Source of the DNA: an uncultured Collinsella sp.
GTDB lineage: Bacteria > Actinomycetota > Coriobacteriia > Coriobacteriales > Coriobacteriaceae
NCBI GenBank assembly: GCA_900540905.1
Contig: UQHR01000014.1
Location: forward strand, 1-45,166
Direction: 5' to 3'
Length of the DNA: 45,166 nt
Position 1 is the first letter of the stretch, and each line of letters begins with the position of its first letter. The translations under genes and the position numbers were made by a program. The notes under the pieces were generated by a model. That model searched no databases. It was not told the DNA's origin and saw only the letters and a program-made list of their open reading frames with translations. Below, in pieces: positions 27,312 through 36,560 of this stretch.

Positions 27312-27333
27312 AAGAACGGTATGTAGGTTTTTG

Positions 27334-28395
27334 CTACTCGGCGTCGGCGAAGCCGTTGGGGTTGTGGCTCTGCCAGTTCCAGCTATCGCGGCACATGTCC
27401 GCGATGTCGTACTGGGCCTTCCAGCCCATCATGCGCTCGGCCTTGGAGGCATCGCACCAGTTGGCAGCGATGTCGCCGGCGCGGCGCTCGCGGATCACGT
27501 AGGGCAGCTCCTTGCCACAAGCCTTGGAGAAGGCGGCGACGACCTCGAGTACCGAGGTGCCGGTGCCGGTGCCCAGGTTGAAGATCTCGACGCCGGTCTT
27601 GCCGTTCATCCAGTTAAGGGCGGCAACGTGACCAGAGGCCAGATCGCACACGTGGATGTAGTCGCGCACGCCGGTGCCGTCGGGGGTGGGGTAGTCGTTG
27701 CCAAAGACCTGAACGGCCTCGAGCTTGCCCACGGCGACCTGGGCGACATAGGGCACCAGGTTGTTGGGGATGCCCTTGGGGTCCTCGCCGATCAGGCCCG
27801 ACGGATGAGCGCCGATGGGGTTGAAGTAACGGAGCAGCACGACGTCCCACTCGAGGTCGGCGGTGTGGACGTCCATAAGGATCTGCTCGATCATCCACTT
27901 GGTCCAGCCATAGGGGTTGGTTGCGGGCTTCTTGGGGTCTTCCTCGGTGACGGGCGGGTTGTCCGGGTCGCCGTAGACGGTCGAGGAGCTCGAGAAGATG
28001 ATGGACTTGCAGCCATGGTTGCGCATGACGTCGATGAGCACCAGGGTGTTCTCGATGTTGTTGTGGTAGTACTCGACGGGCTTGCTCACCGACTCGCCGA
28101 CGGCCTTAAAGCCGGCAAAGTGGATGACGCGGTCGATCTGATGGGTATCGAAGATCTTGTTCATCGCATCGCGGTCGAGCACGTTGGCCTCGTAGAAGGT
28201 GAGGTTCTTGGCGGCCTCGTCGCCCACGATGGTCTTGACGCGGTCGACGGCGACGGCGCTGGAGTTGGAGAGATCATCGACGATGACGACCTGGTAGCCA
28301 CCCTCGAGCAGCTGAACGACGGTGTGCGAGCCGATAAAGCCGGCGCCACCGGTAACGAGGACGCAGGTGTCTTTGGGGTCGAGTGCTTTGGACAT
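27334..28395 (-). CDS. galE: UDP-glucose 4-epimerase
   Basis: Interconverts UDP-glucose and UDP-galactose. It is a short-chain dehydrogenase-type enzyme with the NAD-binding VTGGAGFIGSH at the N-terminus, the catalytic SSSSTVYG segment and a YGWTK Tyr-Lys pair. The ATG at 28395 follows GGAGA by 5 nt; an upstream in-frame start at 28467 would add 24 residues not found in the family. It has 353 residues. It is transcribed as a single unit with its own terminator and supplies precursors for cell-surface sugars or galactose use. Confidence 0.94.
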   Translation of the reverse strand: MSKALDPKDTCVLVTGGAGFIGSHTVVQLLEGGYQVVIVDDLSNSSAVAVDRVKTIVGDEAAKNLTFYEANVLDRDAMNKIFDTHQIDRVIHFAGFKAVGESVSKPVEYYHNNIENTLVLIDVMRNHGCKSIIFSSSSTVYGDPDNPPVTEEDPKKPATNPYGWTKWMIEQILMDVHTADLEWDVVLLRYFNPIGAHPSGLIGEDPKGIPNNLVPYVAQVAVGKLEAVQVFGNDYPTPDGTGVRDYIHVCDLASGHVAALNWMNGKTGVEIFNLGTGTGTSVLEVVAAFSKACGKELPYVIRERRAGDIAANWCDASKAERMMGWKAQYDIADMCRDSWNWQSHNPNGFADAE

Positions 28396-28661
28396 GTAGT
28401 CTCCTATCGAATCAGGAACACTTCTAGAGGGGAGTATAGCGCAGGCGGGGACGCCCAAATGGTGCACTGTAGGAAAAGCAGAGGATTATGTTAACGTACT
28501 CATATAAGAGCTTGCTCAATTGTTACCTCAAATTTGATAATTGCTTACGAGCCGCCGACCTTGTAGTTTCCTGCCGTTCGTGGAAATCGTTGGGACGCGC
28601 CATATGTACGCTAATATGTATGAGTTGAGCGACATATAAATAAGCATGTAACGGAGTACAT

Positions 28662-29870
28662 ATGTCACCAAACAGCGATTCCATCCTTTCCCAGGAGCTC
28701 TCGCGCCGCACTGCCCTTAAGGCCCTGTTCGGCGCCGCTTCTGCGGCAGTTCTTTTTGGCCTGCCCACTCGCGCCCATGCGGCGGAGGCTTCCAAAGAAA
28801 CCACCGATAAATTGAATGCCGCCCAGGCCCAGCTCGACGAGGTTCAGGCCCAGCTCGACAGCATCGCAAATGAGTATGCGGCGCTGGCCAACAAGAATGC
28901 CCAGACCCTCAACGACATCGAGAATGTCCAGGGCAAGATTGACGACACGCAGGCCCAGATCGATGAAAAGAAGGCCGAGCTCAAGAAGAAGCGCAACGAC
29001 CTTTCCGATCGCGTGGCCGCCAGCTACAAGTCCGGCGGCACGAACATCCTGTCGCTGCTGCTGGCCTCTGGCTCGTTTGAGGAACTCGTCGCCAACGCGC
29101 ATTACGTTGAGAAGATCAACAAGAGCGACCGCGATGCCATCGAGGATATCCAGACGATTCAGGCTGAGCTCGACGCACAGAAGACCGAGCTCGAAGCACA
29201 AAAGGCCGACCTGGAGAAACTCAAGGACCAGCAGACGGCTCAGATGCAGGATATGCAGGCCAAGCAGCAAGAAGTCCAGACCGTGCTGAACGGTCTTTCC
29301 GACGACGTCAAGGAGCTCATGGCTCAGCGCGATTCCGAGATCCTCGCTGCCGCCCAGGCTGAGGAAGCTGCCAGGAAGGCTGCCGCTGCCGCCGCGGCTG
29401 CCGCGAACAAGAACAATTCCTACTCGGGTGGTTCAAGCTCGGGTGGCGGATCGTATGCGCCCGGAACCCCGCAACAGAATGCCGGCTCGGGCAAACAACA
29501 GGCCGTCGTCAACGCGTGCTACTCCACGCCTTCGCCGGGTCAGAACTGGTGCGCGGCGTGGGTCACCAATGTCTTCCGTAACGCCGGCGTTGGCTACTTT
29601 GGCGGCAATGCGTGCGACATGTTTAACGCATGGTGCTATAGCTCCGACCGCTCGGCGCTGCAGGTGGGCATGATCGTGGCCGATTCTTCGCATAGCGGTA
29701 CCGGTGCGCCGGGCCTGCTGTATGGCCACGTGGGCATTTATGTCGGCGGTGGCATCGTTATGAGTAACGAGGGTCCCATTACGTCTAAGTCGCTCGACTC
29801 GTTTATCTCGTTCTACGGTACGGGCTCTGGCGTGCGTTGGGGCTGGCTTGGCGGCGTAGTGCTGTCGTAG
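28662..29870 (+). CDS. Secreted coiled-coil peptidoglycan hydrolase, CHAP/NlpC type
   Basis: The N-terminus carries a Tat-like signal (SRRTALKALFG, Arg15-Arg16) with a cleavage site after AHA at about residue 40. Residues about 45-245 form long coiled coils rich in Gln, Ala and Lys, like PcsB/CwlO regulators. A Gly/Ser linker leads to a catalytic domain with Cys297 in NWCAAWVTNVF and His356 in YGHVGIYVG, a CHAP-like Cys-His pair. It probably cuts wall peptides during division. ACGGAG precedes the ATG. The 266-bp gap before it is AT-rich with CATAT/ATATG repeats and no gene. Confidence 0.85.
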   Translation: MSPNSDSILSQELSRRTALKALFGAASAAVLFGLPTRAHAAEASKETTDKLNAAQAQLDEVQAQLDSIANEYAALANKNAQTLNDIENVQGKIDDTQAQIDEKKAELKKKRNDLSDRVAASYKSGGTNILSLLLASGSFEELVANAHYVEKINKSDRDAIEDIQTIQAELDAQKTELEAQKADLEKLKDQQTAQMQDMQAKQQEVQTVLNGLSDDVKELMAQRDSEILAAAQAEEAARKAAAAAAAAANKNNSYSGGSSSGGGSYAPGTPQQNAGSGKQQAVVNACYSTPSPGQNWCAAWVTNVFRNAGVGYFGGNACDMFNAWCYSSDRSALQVGMIVADSSHSGTGAPGLLYGHVGIYVGGGIVMSNEGPITSKSLDSFISFYGTGSGVRWGWLGGVVLS

Positions 29871-29899
29871 CGGCGATTGAGCGTTGGTTGGGCCCCGCG

Positions 29900-30007
29900 C
29901 CCGCAATATATTTGATTGCCTGCTCGGGCAGTCCTGCGCAAGACGAAGGCCACATTAAGTGGCCTTCTTTGCGTGCGGAACTCTCGATCAATCAAATATA
30001 TTGCGGG
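29900..30007. repeat. Long palindromic element, family 1, copy D
   Basis: Perfect 19-bp arms (29900-29918, 29989-30007) flank a 70-nt core nearly identical to copy A, including GAAGGCCAC/GTGGCCTTC. The arms extend imperfectly outward (GGCCCCGCG and CACGCGGCCC). It begins 29 bp after the wall hydrolase stop. Unlike the other copies, there is no TTT/AAA at the core border. Confidence 0.8.
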
Positions 30008-30073
30008 CGGGCACGCGGCCCTCTCGGGTTCGGGGCGCGACACACCGGACTGGGTTATCTGAATGAATATGGT

Positions 30074-30100
30074 GAAGGCCCCTTTCGGGGCCTTCTTTTT
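30074..30100 (+). terminator. Terminator between the wall hydrolase and murB
   Basis: GAAGGCCCC pairs with GGGGCCTTC around TTTC, then five T. The T tract is on the plus strand, so it serves the hydrolase gene; the last bases touch the end of convergent murB. Confidence 0.85.
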
Positions 30101-31061
30101 ATAAAAATTCGCCTACTCGGTGGACTTCGGGTTCTAGGTCTACGTCGAATTGGCCTTTGACGGTTGTTTGGATGTGGCGGATGAGTTCGTCAACGTCGGC
30201 GGCGGTGGCGTGGTTGGCGTTGACGATAAAACCGCAGTGCTTTTCGCTTACCTGCGCGCCGCCAACGGCGTGTCCTCGCAGGCCGGCGTCCATGATGAGC
30301 TTGCCGGCAAAGTAGCCCTCGGGGCGCTTGAAAGTGGAGCCGGCACTCGGCATGTCGAGCGGCTGCTTGTCCTCGCGGCGCTGGCGGTAGTCGTCCATGT
30401 CGGCCTTGATCATCGCGGCGTTGCCCGGTGCGAGGTTGAAGGTGGCAGAAAGAACGATAAAGCCGTCGTCGGCGATGCGACTCTTGCGATAGCCCAGGTT
30501 GAGCTCATCGACATCGAACTCGATGATGTTGCCGCTGCCGCGGGTGCCGTCGTCGAGCATGCGGGCGGGCTTGTAGACGCGCACAGACTCCAGCACGTCT
30601 GCCATGCAGGCACCGTAGGCGCCGGCGTTCATGTAGCAGGCGCCGCCGACCGATCCGGGGATGCCCGAGATGGGCTCCATGCCGGTGAGACCGGCCTCGG
30701 CTGCCGCCGCGGCGACATCGGAAAGCAAGGCGCCGGCCGCCGCCGTGACGTGCGTACCGTCGACCGTAATGTCGGAGAGGCCTTCGCCCAACGCCACGAC
30801 GACGCCGCGGATACCCTTGTCGCCGACGAGCAGGTCGGAGCCGTTGCCCACGATGGTGAGCGGCAGGTCGCAGCGATAACAGGTGTCGAGCGTGGCGACG
30901 AGGCCCTGCTCGGTATCGGGCGTGACAAAGACGTCGGCCGGGCCGCCGATCTTAAACGTGGTGTGCTCGCGCATGGGCTCGCTCATCAGCACGTTGTCCT
31001 CGCCGGCAACGCCAGCAAGCGCGCACAGCAGGTCCTCGTTAAAAAAGTCGTTCTCGTGCAT
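30099..31061 (-). CDS. murB: UDP-N-acetylenolpyruvoylglucosamine reductase
   Basis: FAD enzyme that makes UDP-MurNAc for peptidoglycan. The FAD-binding fold shows TTFKIGGPADVFVTP and GIPGSVGGACYMNAGAYG. The catalytic Ser is in PSAGSTFKRPEGYFAGKLI and a conserved Glu in DLEPEVHRVG. The ATG at 31061 has AAAGGCGGA upstream; an ORF start at 31106 has none. It has 320 residues. It is divergent from the LacI gene, with 183 bp between them. Confidence 0.94.
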   Translation of the reverse strand: MHENDFFNEDLLCALAGVAGEDNVLMSEPMREHTTFKIGGPADVFVTPDTEQGLVATLDTCYRCDLPLTIVGNGSDLLVGDKGIRGVVVALGEGLSDITVDGTHVTAAAGALLSDVAAAAAEAGLTGMEPISGIPGSVGGACYMNAGAYGACMADVLESVRVYKPARMLDDGTRGSGNIIEFDVDELNLGYRKSRIADDGFIVLSATFNLAPGNAAMIKADMDDYRQRREDKQPLDMPSAGSTFKRPEGYFAGKLIMDAGLRGHAVGGAQVSEKHCGFIVNANHATAADVDELIRHIQTTVKGQFDVDLEPEVHRVGEFL

Positions 31062-31244
31062 ACGAATATCCGCCTTTTGGTGGTCGTTGTCATCAATCGA
31101 TTGCAATATACCCCACCCGGACGGATTTGGTGCGCTGGCGGCGATAAAACAGCCGTCTACCGGATTGGTAAAGTGTTTATCACCGAGGTAGAGGGGCGGT
31201 CGCTATACTTTCAAGAGATTGCGCGTAAACCCGGAAGGAGCGAG

Positions 31245-32273
31245 ATGGCCAACAAAGTCACCCTCAAGCAGATCGCCCAGGAGGTGGGGCTTTCCCCCTC
31301 GTCGGTCTCGCTTGTTCTCAATAATCGGCCCTGTCGCATCTCGGAAGAAAACCGCAAGCTCATCAAGGAGGTCGCGGCGCGCAACCACTATGTCCCCAAC
31401 CAGATTGCGCGTAGTCTGGTCATGCGCGAGTCGCGCACGCTGGGCCTTATCGTCCCTAACATCGAGAGCCGCTTTTTTGCCTCGCTCGCTGGTAGCCTGG
31501 AAAAGCGCTGCCGCGAGGACGGCTATGCGCTCTTTATTACCAGCTCGGGCGGAAGTGCCGACGACGATCTTGAGCTGCTGCGTCAGCTGGTGACGCGCGG
31601 CGTCGACGGTGTCTTTCTGGTGGTGGGTGACGAGTTCTCCGACGACCGCGCCCTGCGCGAAGAAGTCAGCCATCTGCCTATCCCTGCCGTGATGGTCGAC
31701 CGTGCCATTGAGGGGCTCGAGTGCGACAAGGTGATGTTCGACCACGAGATGGGTGGCTACATGGCAACCCGCTATCTAATCGAGCAGGGCCACCGTCGCA
31801 TTGCCTGCTTGGTTAACGCGCGCCGTTCCAATACGGGGCGTAAGCGACTTGCCGGCTATGAGCGCGCGCTGCGCGAGGTTGGCCTGCCTATCGACGCACG
31901 TTTGGAGTTTGAGAGCGAGTACTACATTCCGAGTGCCTACGAGGCCTCGGAGGCGGTGCTCGCAACTGATGCCACCGCTGTGTTCGCAAGTTCGGATAAC
32001 ATCGCCCTCGGTCTGCTCAAGCGCTTGCACGAGATGGGGAAGAGCATTCCGGGCGACATTTCGGTGGTGAGTTACGACAACTCGGCCGCCGACGTTCTCT
32101 TTGAGCCGGCGCTGACCGCGATTGAGCAGGATCCAGGTATCCTCGCGGAGCATGCTTTTGGCTGCATGTCCAAGCGTCTTGCCGGTAGGGGCGGTAGACG
32201 TGCCGAAGAGGTCGTCCTGGAGCCGGCGCTTATCGTTAAGGACAGCGTGCTCGAGCTTACTAAACACAACTAA
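31245..32273 (+). CDS. LacI-family transcriptional regulator, probable regulator of xfp
   Basis: N-terminal LacI helix-turn-helix (VTLKQIAQEVGLSPSSVSLVLNN, residues 5-27 in two pieces) followed by the periplasmic-binding-protein-like effector domain to residue 342. AAGGAG lies 5 nt before the ATG at 31245; the open frame continues upstream but is not coding. TATACT at 31204-31209 may be its -10 box. Two LacI-type palindromes sit downstream in front of xfp, so this is probably the regulator of the phosphoketolase. The effector is unknown, perhaps a central sugar phosphate as for CcpA-like proteins. Confidence 0.9.
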   Translation: MANKVTLKQIAQEVGLSPSSVSLVLNNRPCRISEENRKLIKEVAARNHYVPNQIARSLVMRESRTLGLIVPNIESRFFASLAGSLEKRCREDGYALFITSSGGSADDDLELLRQLVTRGVDGVFLVVGDEFSDDRALREEVSHLPIPAVMVDRAIEGLECDKVMFDHEMGGYMATRYLIEQGHRRIACLVNARRSNTGRKRLAGYERALREVGLPIDARLEFESEYYIPSAYEASEAVLATDATAVFASSDNIALGLLKRLHEMGKSIPGDISVVSYDNSAADVLFEPALTAIEQDPGILAEHAFGCMSKRLAGRGGRRAEEVVLEPALIVKDSVLELTKHN

Positions 32274-32376
32274 ACACGTTTACCAATTCGTATAGATCGA
32301 ATGTGGAGCACCTGTGACAGACAATGCCGCAGGTGAGTGTCCAGTTTTGCCGAGCTGCAGGATAGATAGCGATGAT

Positions 32377-32419
32377 AAAACGTTTTTTCACAGTGATAAA
32401 ACGTTTTAGCAAATATACT
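32377..32419 (+). promoter_or_regulatory. Two LacI-type operators and -10 box of xfp
   Basis: AAAACGTTTT occurs at 32377-32386 and 32398-32407, exactly 21 bp apart (two helical turns). The second is extended to TAAAACGTTTTA. TATACT (32414-32419) follows as a -10 box, so binding would cover the -35 area. No good -35 is visible, which fits a controlled promoter. Confidence 0.65.
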
Positions 32420-32477
32420 AGTCCCAACGAAAGGTTGCCGTATCGGAGGGCGACCGCGCAGCGAAGGGACATAAACA

Positions 32478-35006
32478 ATGGCTAAAACACTGGGAACGCC
32501 GTGGCAAAAGCTGGGACACGAGGTGCCCGCTTCCGAGCTCGAAGGCGTCGATCTGTACTGGCGCGCCTCCAACTATCTGTCCGTCGGCCAGATCTATCTT
32601 CGCTCCAACCCGTTGATGCGCCCCGATTTTGTGGACGAGAAGACCGGCGAGACGCGTGACTTTGGCCGTCCGGACGTTAAGCACCGTCTGGTTGGTCACT
32701 GGGGCACCACGCCGGGCATTAACTTCCTCTTTGGCCACGTTAACCGCCTGATCGCCGACCACAACCAGAATGCCATCTTTTTGATGGGTCCCGGACATGG
32801 TGGCCCTGCCGGCACCGCGCAGTCGCTGCTCGACGGTACCTACCGCGAGATTCGCCCCGATATCACCAACGATGAGGCCGGCCTGCAGAAGTTCTTCCGC
32901 CAGTTCTCCTATCCCGGCGGTATCCCGAGCCACTTTGCTCCCGAGACGCCCGGCTCCATCCACGAGGGCGGCGAGCTCGGTTATACGCTCAGCCACGCCT
33001 ATGGCGCCGTCATGGACAATCCGAGCCTGCTCGCTGTGGCCGTGGTGGGCGACGGCGAGTCCGAGACCGGCCCGCTTGCGACCTCTTGGCAGTCCAACAA
33101 ACTCGTGAACCCGGCAACCGACGGCATCGTCCTGCCGATCCTGCACCTCAATGGCTATAAGATCGCCAACCCCACCATCCTTGCCCGCGTGTCCGACGAG
33201 GAGCTGACCAAGTTCTTTGAGGGCATGGGCTACAGGCCGCACTTCTTTGTCGCCGGCTTTGACGACGAGAGCCACGCGAGCATCCACGAGCGTTTCGCCG
33301 CCCTGTTTGAGCAGGTCTTCGACGAGATCTGCGACATCAAGGCGACCGCTCAGGCCCAGGCTGCCGCGGGCGAGACCGTTGTCCGTCCTGCCTACCCCAT
33401 GATCGTGTTCCGCACGCCCAAGGGCTGGACCTGCCCCAAGCAGATCGACGGCAAGAAGACCGAGGACTCCTGGCGTGCGCACCAGGTGCCGCTGGCGAGC
33501 GCCAAGGACACCCATGAGCACTTCCGCGTGCTGCGCGAGTGGCTGCGTTCCTACAAGCCCGAGGAGCTCTTTACGCCCGAGGGCCAGGTGCGCCCCGAGG
33601 TGACGGCTTTTATGCCGACCGGCGAGCTGCGCATTGGTGCCAACCCCAACGCAAACGGCGGTAAGGCCCGTCGCGAGCTCGAGCTGCCCGACATCTACGC
33701 CCACGAGATTCCCGTTGCCGAGAAGGGTCACGGCTGGGGCTCCACCGAGGCCGCCCGCGTCTTTGGTGAGTACACTGCCGACGTTCTGGCCAAGAACATG
33801 GATGACTTCCGCATCTTTGGTCCCGACGAGACCGCGTCCAACCGTCTGCAGGCTGCCTACAAGGTGACCAAGAAGCAGTGGGACGCCGGCTTCTACGAGG
33901 ACGAGGCCAACGACGAGCTGCTGGCAGGCTCCGGTAAGGTCGTCGAGCAGCTGTCCGAGCACCAATGCGAGGGCTTCCTCGAGGCCTACGTGCTCACTGG
34001 CCGTTCCGGCGTTTGGAGCTCCTACGAGAGCTTTGTCCATGTGGTCGACTCCATGGTCAACCAGCACTGCAAGTGGCTCGAGGCTACCAAGCGCGAGATT
34101 CCGTGGCGTGCCCCCATCAGCGGCCTTAACATTTTGCTGTCGAGCCACGTCTGGCGTCAGGACCACAACGGCTTCTCGCATCAGGACCCCGGCTTTATCG
34201 ACCTGCTGCTCAACAAGGCCAACGACACGCACATCGTAAACGCCTACTATCCGGCCGACGCCAACATGGCTCTCGCCGTGGCCGAGCGCGTCTATCAGTC
34301 CACTGACTGCGTCAACGCCATCTTCTGCGGCAAGCAGCCTGCTCCGACCTTCCAGACGGTCGACGAGGCCAAGGCGGAGCTCGCCGAGGGCGTTGCGACC
34401 TGGGAGTGGGCATCGACCGCCGATTCGCTCGCCGAGGCCGACGTCGTGGTCGCCACCTGCGGTGACGTGCCGACGCTTGAGGCTCTGGCTGCAACCGACA
34501 TGCTGCGCGAGCTGGGCATCAAGGTATGGTTCGTCAACGTGGTCGACCTGCTCAAGATCCAGAACGTCTGCGAGAACGACCAGGCTCTCAGTGACGAGCG
34601 CTGGGCTGAGCTGTTCGGCTGCGGCGATAAGCCCGTCCTCTTCGCGTTCCACGCCTATGCCGGCACGATTCGCCGTCTGATTTGGAACCGCCCCGGCCAC
34701 GACGCCTTCCGCGTCCACGGCTACGAGGAGAAGGGCTCCACGACCACACCGTTCGACATGCTGCGCCTGAACAACATGGACCGCTGGGCCCTGGCTGCCG
34801 ACGTGCTGCGCATGGTCGATGCCGACAAGTTTGCCGAACAGATCAACGAGTGGGAGGACTTCCGCACCGAGGCCTTCGAGTTCGCTTGCGACGAGGGCTA
34901 TGATCACCCGGCCTTCACCGACTGGGTCTGGCCCGACGCCGCTGCCGCAACCGCAGCCGACGGCGCGCTCTCCGCAACCCAGATGACCGCGGGCGACAAC
35001 GAGTAA
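32478..35006 (+). CDS. xfp: Xylulose-5-phosphate/fructose-6-phosphate phosphoketolase
   Basis: TPP enzyme splitting xylulose-5-P or fructose-6-P to acetyl-phosphate plus a triose- or tetrose-phosphate. Family blocks include HLVGHWGTTPG-like VGHWGTTPGINF, GPGHGGPAGTAQSLLDGTY, and the TPP/Mg site GDGESETGPLATSWQSNK. The C-terminal region has NMDRWALAADVLRM. The length of 842 is slightly above the usual 790-825. GAAGGGA precedes the ATG. Single-gene unit controlled by two LacI operators. Codon use is strongly biased to C- and G-ending codons, as for a highly expressed gene. It gives the cell a phosphoketolase shunt. Confidence 0.93.
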   Translation: MAKTLGTPWQKLGHEVPASELEGVDLYWRASNYLSVGQIYLRSNPLMRPDFVDEKTGETRDFGRPDVKHRLVGHWGTTPGINFLFGHVNRLIADHNQNAIFLMGPGHGGPAGTAQSLLDGTYREIRPDITNDEAGLQKFFRQFSYPGGIPSHFAPETPGSIHEGGELGYTLSHAYGAVMDNPSLLAVAVVGDGESETGPLATSWQSNKLVNPATDGIVLPILHLNGYKIANPTILARVSDEELTKFFEGMGYRPHFFVAGFDDESHASIHERFAALFEQVFDEICDIKATAQAQAAAGETVVRPAYPMIVFRTPKGWTCPKQIDGKKTEDSWRAHQVPLASAKDTHEHFRVLREWLRSYKPEELFTPEGQVRPEVTAFMPTGELRIGANPNANGGKARRELELPDIYAHEIPVAEKGHGWGSTEAARVFGEYTADVLAKNMDDFRIFGPDETASNRLQAAYKVTKKQWDAGFYEDEANDELLAGSGKVVEQLSEHQCEGFLEAYVLTGRSGVWSSYESFVHVVDSMVNQHCKWLEATKREIPWRAPISGLNILLSSHVWRQDHNGFSHQDPGFIDLLLNKANDTHIVNAYYPADANMALAVAERVYQSTDCVNAIFCGKQPAPTFQTVDEAKAELAEGVATWEWASTADSLAEADVVVATCGDVPTLEALAATDMLRELGIKVWFVNVVDLLKIQNVCENDQALSDERWAELFGCGDKPVLFAFHAYAGTIRRLIWNRPGHDAFRVHGYEEKGSTTTPFDMLRLNNMDRWALAADVLRMVDADKFAEQINEWEDFRTEAFEFACDEGYDHPAFTDWVWPDAAAATAADGALSATQMTAGDNE

Positions 35007-35304
35007 GTAGGCATCCGGGACGGTCTCGCGCTGGGGCCTGCTCCGGGCGGGTGCCCTTCCTCGGGGAAGTGGGCTTCGCGAACTTCCCCGAGGAAGGGCA
35101 CCCGCCCGGAGCAGGCCCTCTCGGCCGTTTCGTTTTGCGGGGCTGAAAATTTTTAATGCAATGGTGACTTTGCTGATGCTGCCCTGGAGACTGCGCATCT
35201 AACTTTGGTCAGCTAGGATTACATTGCCGGGGCCGGGGCGGCCTGGTTAGGTTTGGGAAGTTCGCGAAGCCCACTTCCCAAACCTAACCAGGCCGCCCCG
35301 GCCC
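35007..35304. repeat. Paired-hairpin element, family 2, copy E
   Basis: A 298-bp unit starts right after the xfp stop with GTAGGCATCCGGGAC. Hairpin 1 has perfect 37-bp arms (35034-35070, 35082-35118) with loop GGGCTTCGCGA. About 110 bp later hairpin 2 has perfect 32-bp arms (35230-35261, 35273-35304) with loop TCGCGAAGCCC, the reverse complement of loop 1. The same unit with altered arms recurs at 36267-36560. It fills the gap before the AEC gene. Confidence 0.85.
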
Positions 35305-35331
35305 TCGTGGAATAGCTAAGAGGGGGAGTAG

Positions 35332-36270
35332 ATGAGCTTTACGAGCGTGGCGTTGCAGATGGTGACGGTTTCTTTGCCGATCCTGTTGGGGTGGTGTATC
35401 TCCAAGCTGGGGTTTATGAAGGCCGAGTTTGAGCGCGAGCTTTCGCGTCTGCTGCTGCAGGTGGCGTTGCCGTGCTTGGTGCTTTCGTCGGCATTGGGCG
35501 ATGATGTGCAACTGCCGAGCGTTGCCGATACGTTTTCGCTCATGGGCCTGTCTATTGTCATGTATGTGGTGGCGATTGTGATCGCGTTTGCCGTTACCGC
35601 TGTCCTTCGTGTGCCTAAGGGAACCGAGTGCTCGTATCGCTTTGCCGTGCTCTTTGGAAATGCCGGTTTTATCGGGTTTCCGGTTGTTCAGGCGGTGCTT
35701 GGCAAGCAGGCGCTGCTCTATGCTTCGATTGCGCTCAACCCCCTCAACATATTTATGTTTACCGTCGGTGTCATGCTCTTTAGTGGCACACGAGGCGGCC
35801 TGAAGAAGCAACTTCGAAACCTTGCCGCTTGTTGCAAAAACCCTGGTCTCATCGCAAGCGTCGTTGTGCTCGTGATCGTGTTGACGGGATGGACCGATTG
35901 GGGCGTGGTGGGCGATTCGATTTCCATTGTGGGCACCATGACCACCCCGGCGGCGCTGCTGCTCATGGGTTCGTCCATTGCCAAGTATCATCCGCTCGAC
36001 ATGCTCACCAACTGGCGTGCCTATGTCGCCGTTGCATTCCGTTTGGTTATCGTGCCCGTGGCGTGTCTTGCCGTGGCTCGCGTGTGGCCGGGCATGACGC
36101 CCATGTTTATCACAACACTCGTCCTCGAGATGGCAATGCCGGTTGGCAGCAACGGCACGCTGTACTGTCTCCAATACGGCAAGGACGCACGCCCCATGAT
36201 GCAGTGCACCTTCCTGTCGATCATCTGCTCCATTTTGACCATCCCCCTAGTAACCATGCTGTGCGGGTAG
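35332..36270 (+). CDS. AEC-family (auxin efflux carrier-like) transporter
   Basis: Membrane carrier of about ten helices in the AEC/bile-acid superfamily; relatives move malate, malonate or other small organic anions. Typical features are ILLGWCISKLGFMK at the N-terminus, a NAGFIGFPVVQAVLG motif in the first half and EMAMPVGSNGTLYC in the second. The length of 312 is standard. AGGGGGAG precedes the ATG. The stop TAG lies in the sequence GTAGGCATCCGGGAC that begins the downstream repeat element. It is flanked on both sides by family 2 elements. Confidence 0.87.
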   Translation: MSFTSVALQMVTVSLPILLGWCISKLGFMKAEFERELSRLLLQVALPCLVLSSALGDDVQLPSVADTFSLMGLSIVMYVVAIVIAFAVTAVLRVPKGTECSYRFAVLFGNAGFIGFPVVQAVLGKQALLYASIALNPLNIFMFTVGVMLFSGTRGGLKKQLRNLAACCKNPGLIASVVVLVIVLTGWTDWGVVGDSISIVGTMTTPAALLLMGSSIAKYHPLDMLTNWRAYVAVAFRLVIVPVACLAVARVWPGMTPMFITTLVLEMAMPVGSNGTLYCLQYGKDARPMMQCTFLSIICSILTIPLVTMLCG

Positions 36271-36560
36271 GCATCCGGGACTGCCTCGCGCTGGGGCCGC
36301 CTCCGGGCGGGTGCCTTCCTCTGAGAAGTGGGCTTCGCGAACTTCTCAGAGGAAGGCACCCGCCCGGAGGCGGCCCTCTCGACCGTTTCGATATGCGGGG
36401 GCTGATATTTTTTAATGTATTGGGGACATGGCTGTTGCTGCCTTGGAAACAGGATGTCTTACTATGGCTAGCCCGAGATACATCGCCGGGGCCGGGATGC
36501 CTGCTTTGTTTTGAGAAGTTCGCGGAGCCCACTTCTCAAAACAAAGCAGGCACCCCGGCC
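36267..36560. repeat. Paired-hairpin element, family 2, copy F
   Basis: Same layout as the copy at 35007. Hairpin 1 has perfect 36-bp arms (36294-36329, 36341-36376) around GGGCTTCGCGA. Hairpin 2 has 30-bp arms (36490-36519, 36531-36560) around TCGCGGAGCCC, with one A-C mismatch. Next to the loops both hairpins of this copy read GAGAAGT, while both of the other copy read GGGAAGT. The spacer keeps related blocks such as TTTTTAATG. No gene lies in 36271-36682. Confidence 0.85.

Noticed and set aside
30150..31244. Long upstream extension of the LacI reading frame
   Set aside because: It lies antisense to murB; the LacI protein starts cleanly at 31245 after AAGGAG with its helix-turn-helix at the N-terminus.
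32418..35198. 926-codon open frame on the minus strand opposite xfp
   Set aside because: It shadows a well-supported phosphoketolase, has no ribosome site or family motif, and runs through a repeat element.
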